From Firmicutes bacterium AF25-13AC (GTDB lineage: Bacteria > Bacillota > Clostridia > Lachnospirales > Lachnospiraceae), in NCBI GenBank assembly GCA_003478935.1, contig QUFP01000028.1, positions 1 to 58,922 of the forward strand: DNA of 58,922 bases, in the 5' to 3' direction. Each line of letters starts with the position of its first letter. The stretch's first letter is position 1. The notes beneath the pieces are model-generated. The model was not told the DNA's origin, searched no databases, and saw nothing but the letters and a program-made list of their open reading frames with translations. Below, piece after piece: positions 57,000 to 58,922 of this stretch. The position numbers and the translations under genes were made by a program.

Positions 57000-58394
57000 T
57001 CAATCATTATCAACGATTTTTACAACCCATTTTCCACGTTTTACAAGAATATAGCCTATAACAACCTTTATCAGATCGGCTCCTGTGCAGCACGCATAAA
57101 GAACACGCACTGGCATATCAGTCAAACGTGAAAGCATCATAGCAAGCGGAATGGAAACAATCCATACAAATCCGGCATCGAAAAAGAAGGTAATAAGTGT
57201 CTTGCCGCCAGAACGAAGCGTAAAATAAGCTGAATGCAAAAATGCATTGAACGGCATCATAAATGCTGAGAATATAATAAAAAATGTAGCGAGCTCTTTA
57301 ACTTCATCGGTCGTATTGTAGAGCTGTGGGAACAGCGGTGCAACTATTGCCATGATTGTTCCGATTACAAAACAGCTTGCTACTGAAGCAAAGATAAGCT
57401 TTGTATCTGTTTCTTTTGCTTCCTTTAGTTTTCCTGCTCCCAAAAGCTGTCCTACAATTATCGCCAGCGCACTTCCCATAGCAATAAATACGACATTAAA
57501 CAAATTTGTGATCGTTGAGGAAATATTGATTCCGGCTACAGCTGCCAGTCCTCTTGTTGAATAACACTGATTTAAAATAGCAATACCAAATGCCCACAAT
57601 GCTTCATTTAAAATAAGAGGAAGTCCCTTTGCCACAATTTGCTGTGTCAGTTCCTTTGGTATCTTAAGAGTGCGGTATACACCTTTAATATATGGTACCT
57701 TATCTGTATGCGTATGAGACCATACAGTGATAATACCAAGTTCCACATAACGAGACAAAACTGTTGCAATTGCAGCACCCTCAACGCCTAATTTCGGGAA
57801 CCCAAAGCTTCCATAAATTAAGAGATAGTTGAAAATCAGATTAACAAATACAGCTGCCACACCTGCAACCATAGGCACAATCGTCTCGCCTGTCTCACGA
57901 AGTGTGCCCGAATATACCTGACTGAGCGCAAACGGAAGCAAGCCGATCAAAATCCAGCCCAGATACTGCTCGCCATATTTCAATGTCTGCATGATATCAC
58001 CAGATTCTCCTCCTTCATGAAGAAATAGTGAGACCAACTGTGAACCTGCTGACACAAATACAGCTATACCAATTACAGAAAAAGCGATACTGATGAGAAA
58101 TTTAAAACGAAACGTATTTCGCACACCCTCATGATCACCATGTCCAAAAAACTGTGCAGTAAAGATTCCGGCACCAGACACTGCACCAAAAATACAAAGA
58201 TTAAAAACAAAAATTAACTGATTGACGATTGCAACACCTGACATTTGCTCTGTTCCGATGCGTCCAACCATCAGATTATCAAGCAAACTGACAAAATTGG
58301 TAATGCCATTCTGAATTATAATCGGTACAACAATTGCAAGCAGCATTTTGTAAAAATGCCCATCGCCTATGTAGCGGCTTAGCTTCTTCTTCAT
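57000..58394 (-). CDS. MATE family efflux transporter
   Basis: About 464 residues with twelve hydrophobic helices in two similar halves, typical of MATE (NorM/DinF-like) multidrug or metabolite antiporters. The N-terminal half shows QNGITNFVSLLDNLMVGRIG near residue 30 and the second half VAGINISSTITNLFNVVFIAMG near 285, the internal repeat of MATE proteins. No substrate can be assigned. The leader upstream contains a long hairpin and the long copy of an intergenic repeat. AAAGGAG precedes the ATG. Confidence 0.92.
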   Translation of the reverse strand: MKKKLSRYIGDGHFYKMLLAIVVPIIIQNGITNFVSLLDNLMVGRIGTEQMSGVAIVNQLIFVFNLCIFGAVSGAGIFTAQFFGHGDHEGVRNTFRFKFLISIAFSVIGIAVFVSAGSQLVSLFLHEGGESGDIMQTLKYGEQYLGWILIGLLPFALSQVYSGTLRETGETIVPMVAGVAAVFVNLIFNYLLIYGSFGFPKLGVEGAAIATVLSRYVELGIITVWSHTHTDKVPYIKGVYRTLKIPKELTQQIVAKGLPLILNEALWAFGIAILNQCYSTRGLAAVAGINISSTITNLFNVVFIAMGSALAIIVGQLLGAGKLKEAKETDTKLIFASVASCFVIGTIMAIVAPLFPQLYNTTDEVKELATFFIIFSAFMMPFNAFLHSAYFTLRSGGKTLITFFFDAGFVWIVSIPLAMMLSRLTDMPVRVLYACCTGADLIKVVIGYILVKRGKWVVKIVDND

Positions 58395-58418
58395 GATCTT
58401 TCTCCTTTTTCCCTCAGC

Positions 58419-58586
58419 TACAGCTCACCCGCGCCTATCATGCGCAAAACCGCCCTGTCGGGCTTAATCGCTTCTTCGAAGCTGTTTTGCTTATGAAGCG
58501 GCGCTCCTTTCTAGCACAACATTCAGAAAAAACATGCAAGCATGTTTTATTCTGAACGACTGTGCTAGAATTAGCTGTTAAATCAA
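58419..58586. repeat. Long copy of an intergenic inverted repeat with a hairpin
   Basis: Starts TACAGCTCACCCGCGCC and ends CTGTTAAATCAA, the same ends as the 48651-48708 copy. Its interior has several hairpins, above all a nearly perfect one at 58509-58570 with arms TTCTAGCACA/TGTGCTAGAA, TTCAGAA/TTCTGAA and AACATGC/GCATGTT. It lies between the MATE gene and tRNA-Gly. Confidence 0.7.
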
Positions 58587-58617
58587 AAAACCTCCTGATC
58601 AAATTCAGGAGGTTTTA
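58587..58617 (-). terminator. Terminator after tRNA-Gly
   Basis: On the minus strand AAAACCTCCTGAAT pairs with ATCAGGAGGTTTTTT; it follows the tRNA gene and probably ends the rRNA-tRNA transcript. Confidence 0.8.
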
Positions 58618-58620
58618 GAA

Positions 58621-58691
58621 GCGCGAGACGGGATTCGAACCCGCGACCCTCGCCTTGGCAAGGCGATACTCCACCACTGAGCCACTCGCGC
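58621..58691 (-). tRNA. tRNA-Gly (GCC anticodon)
   Basis: The 71-base sequence folds as a cloverleaf: acceptor GCGCGAG/CTCGCGC, D-arm with AGTGGTGGAG, anticodon stem-loop CGCCTTGCCAAGGCG with GCC in the loop, and T-arm GGTTCGAATCC. CCA is not encoded. It lies 70 bases after the 23S end, as part of the rRNA operon. Confidence 0.97.
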
Positions 58692-58761
58692 ATACTTATA
58701 TGTACCTTAAAAACTGCACACAAACTTTTCATCTCAAACCTATTACCATTTCCTACCCTGA

Positions 58762-58922
58762 CCTTTTGGTCAAGCCCTCGACCGATTAGTAGCAGTCAGC
58801 TCCATGCCTTACGGCACTTCCACCCCTGCCCTATCAACCTCGTCGTCTTCAAGGGGTCTTACTCTTACGATGGGATATCTCATCTTGAGGGGGGCTTCAC
58901 GCTTAGATGCCTTCAGCGTTTA
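58762..58922 (-). rRNA. 23S ribosomal RNA, 3' end (partial)
   Basis: The reverse complement reads as the conserved 3' end of 23S rRNA, with TAAACGCTGAAGGCATCTAA, the AAGATGAGATATCCCATC segment, and the closing ACTAATCGGTCGAGGGCTTG. The gene is cut by the window's right edge. No 5S rRNA lies between it and tRNA-Gly. Confidence 0.95.

Overview
The window reads as a chromosomal piece of a spore-forming, gut-type Clostridia, most likely a Lachnospiraceae (Blautia/Roseburia/Dorea-like). The evidence is moderate-to-low GC outside one island, Clostridia-typical clusters (rex next to nnr-alr-mazF, mgsA, prfA-prmC-DUF1385-rpmE, DUF4364), a SpoIID-like sporulation protein, RecA/RecX, ribonuclease Y, pyrBI, and genes for gut glycans (GH112 phosphorylase, GH105 hydrolase, L-rhamnose mutarotase). 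The species cannot be named from this sequence alone.

Layout. 1-2.9 kb is a degraded accessory patch: a RhuM-type protein with an abnormal C-terminus, a broken SEC-C zinc protein, an unknown gene and a cluster of hairpins. 2.9-7.3 kb holds a radical SAM SPL-like protein and a two-gene glycan unit (GH112 then GH105). luxS stands alone at 7.6 kb. 8.2-18.5 kb is a minus-strand housekeeping block (yebC, mazF, alr, nnr, rex, mgsA, prfA, prmC, DUF1385, rpmE, DUF4364, a radical SAM gene). A plus-strand rho with a very long disordered insert lies at 18.7-21 kb. 21-31.3 kb has aroD, icd, a SpoIID-like gene, a probable 6S RNA, a D-Ala-D-Ala carboxypeptidase, a truncated subtilase joined to a truncated serine recombinase, and a P-type ATPase. 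pyrBI lies on the plus strand at 31.5-32.9 kb. A pair of COG0523/CobW GTPases (one very His-rich), a membrane protein, rny, recX and recA follow.

39.66-47.34 kb is a compact mobilizable element of the Tn4451/TnpX type inserted about 80 bp upstream of the recA promoter. It carries a large serine recombinase, a TnpW-like protein, a MobA/MobL relaxase, DUF3847, a RSF1010-like oriT, an ECF sigma/anti-sigma-like pair, an excisionase-like gene and an unknown gene. I could find imperfect terminal inverted repeats that fix its ends. It has no conjugation genes, so it would need a helper. Then come lysA, pyk, a rhomboid-like protein, a giant 2-hydroxyacyl-CoA dehydratase activase fusion, truA, rhaM, a MATE transporter, tRNA-Gly and the 3' end of a 23S rRNA gene on the minus strand.

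The most important caution is that at least eight unrelated genes (SEC-C gene, nnr, spoIID-like, dac, subtilase, xis, lysA, activase) are each broken by an apparent loss of one base, mostly where the restored sequence would have a longer homopolymer (GG, GGG, A5, A7, TT/TTT). That pattern looks like systematic undercalling in the assembly rather than eight independent pseudogenes, so most of these genes are probably intact in the organism.

I found no CRISPR array, no prophage and no recognisable complete defence system. The most novel-looking items are the Rho insert, the CobW + DUF1980-like fusion beside the His-rich CobW, the bounded mobilizable element with its sigma-factor cargo, and an intergenic repeat family seen twice.
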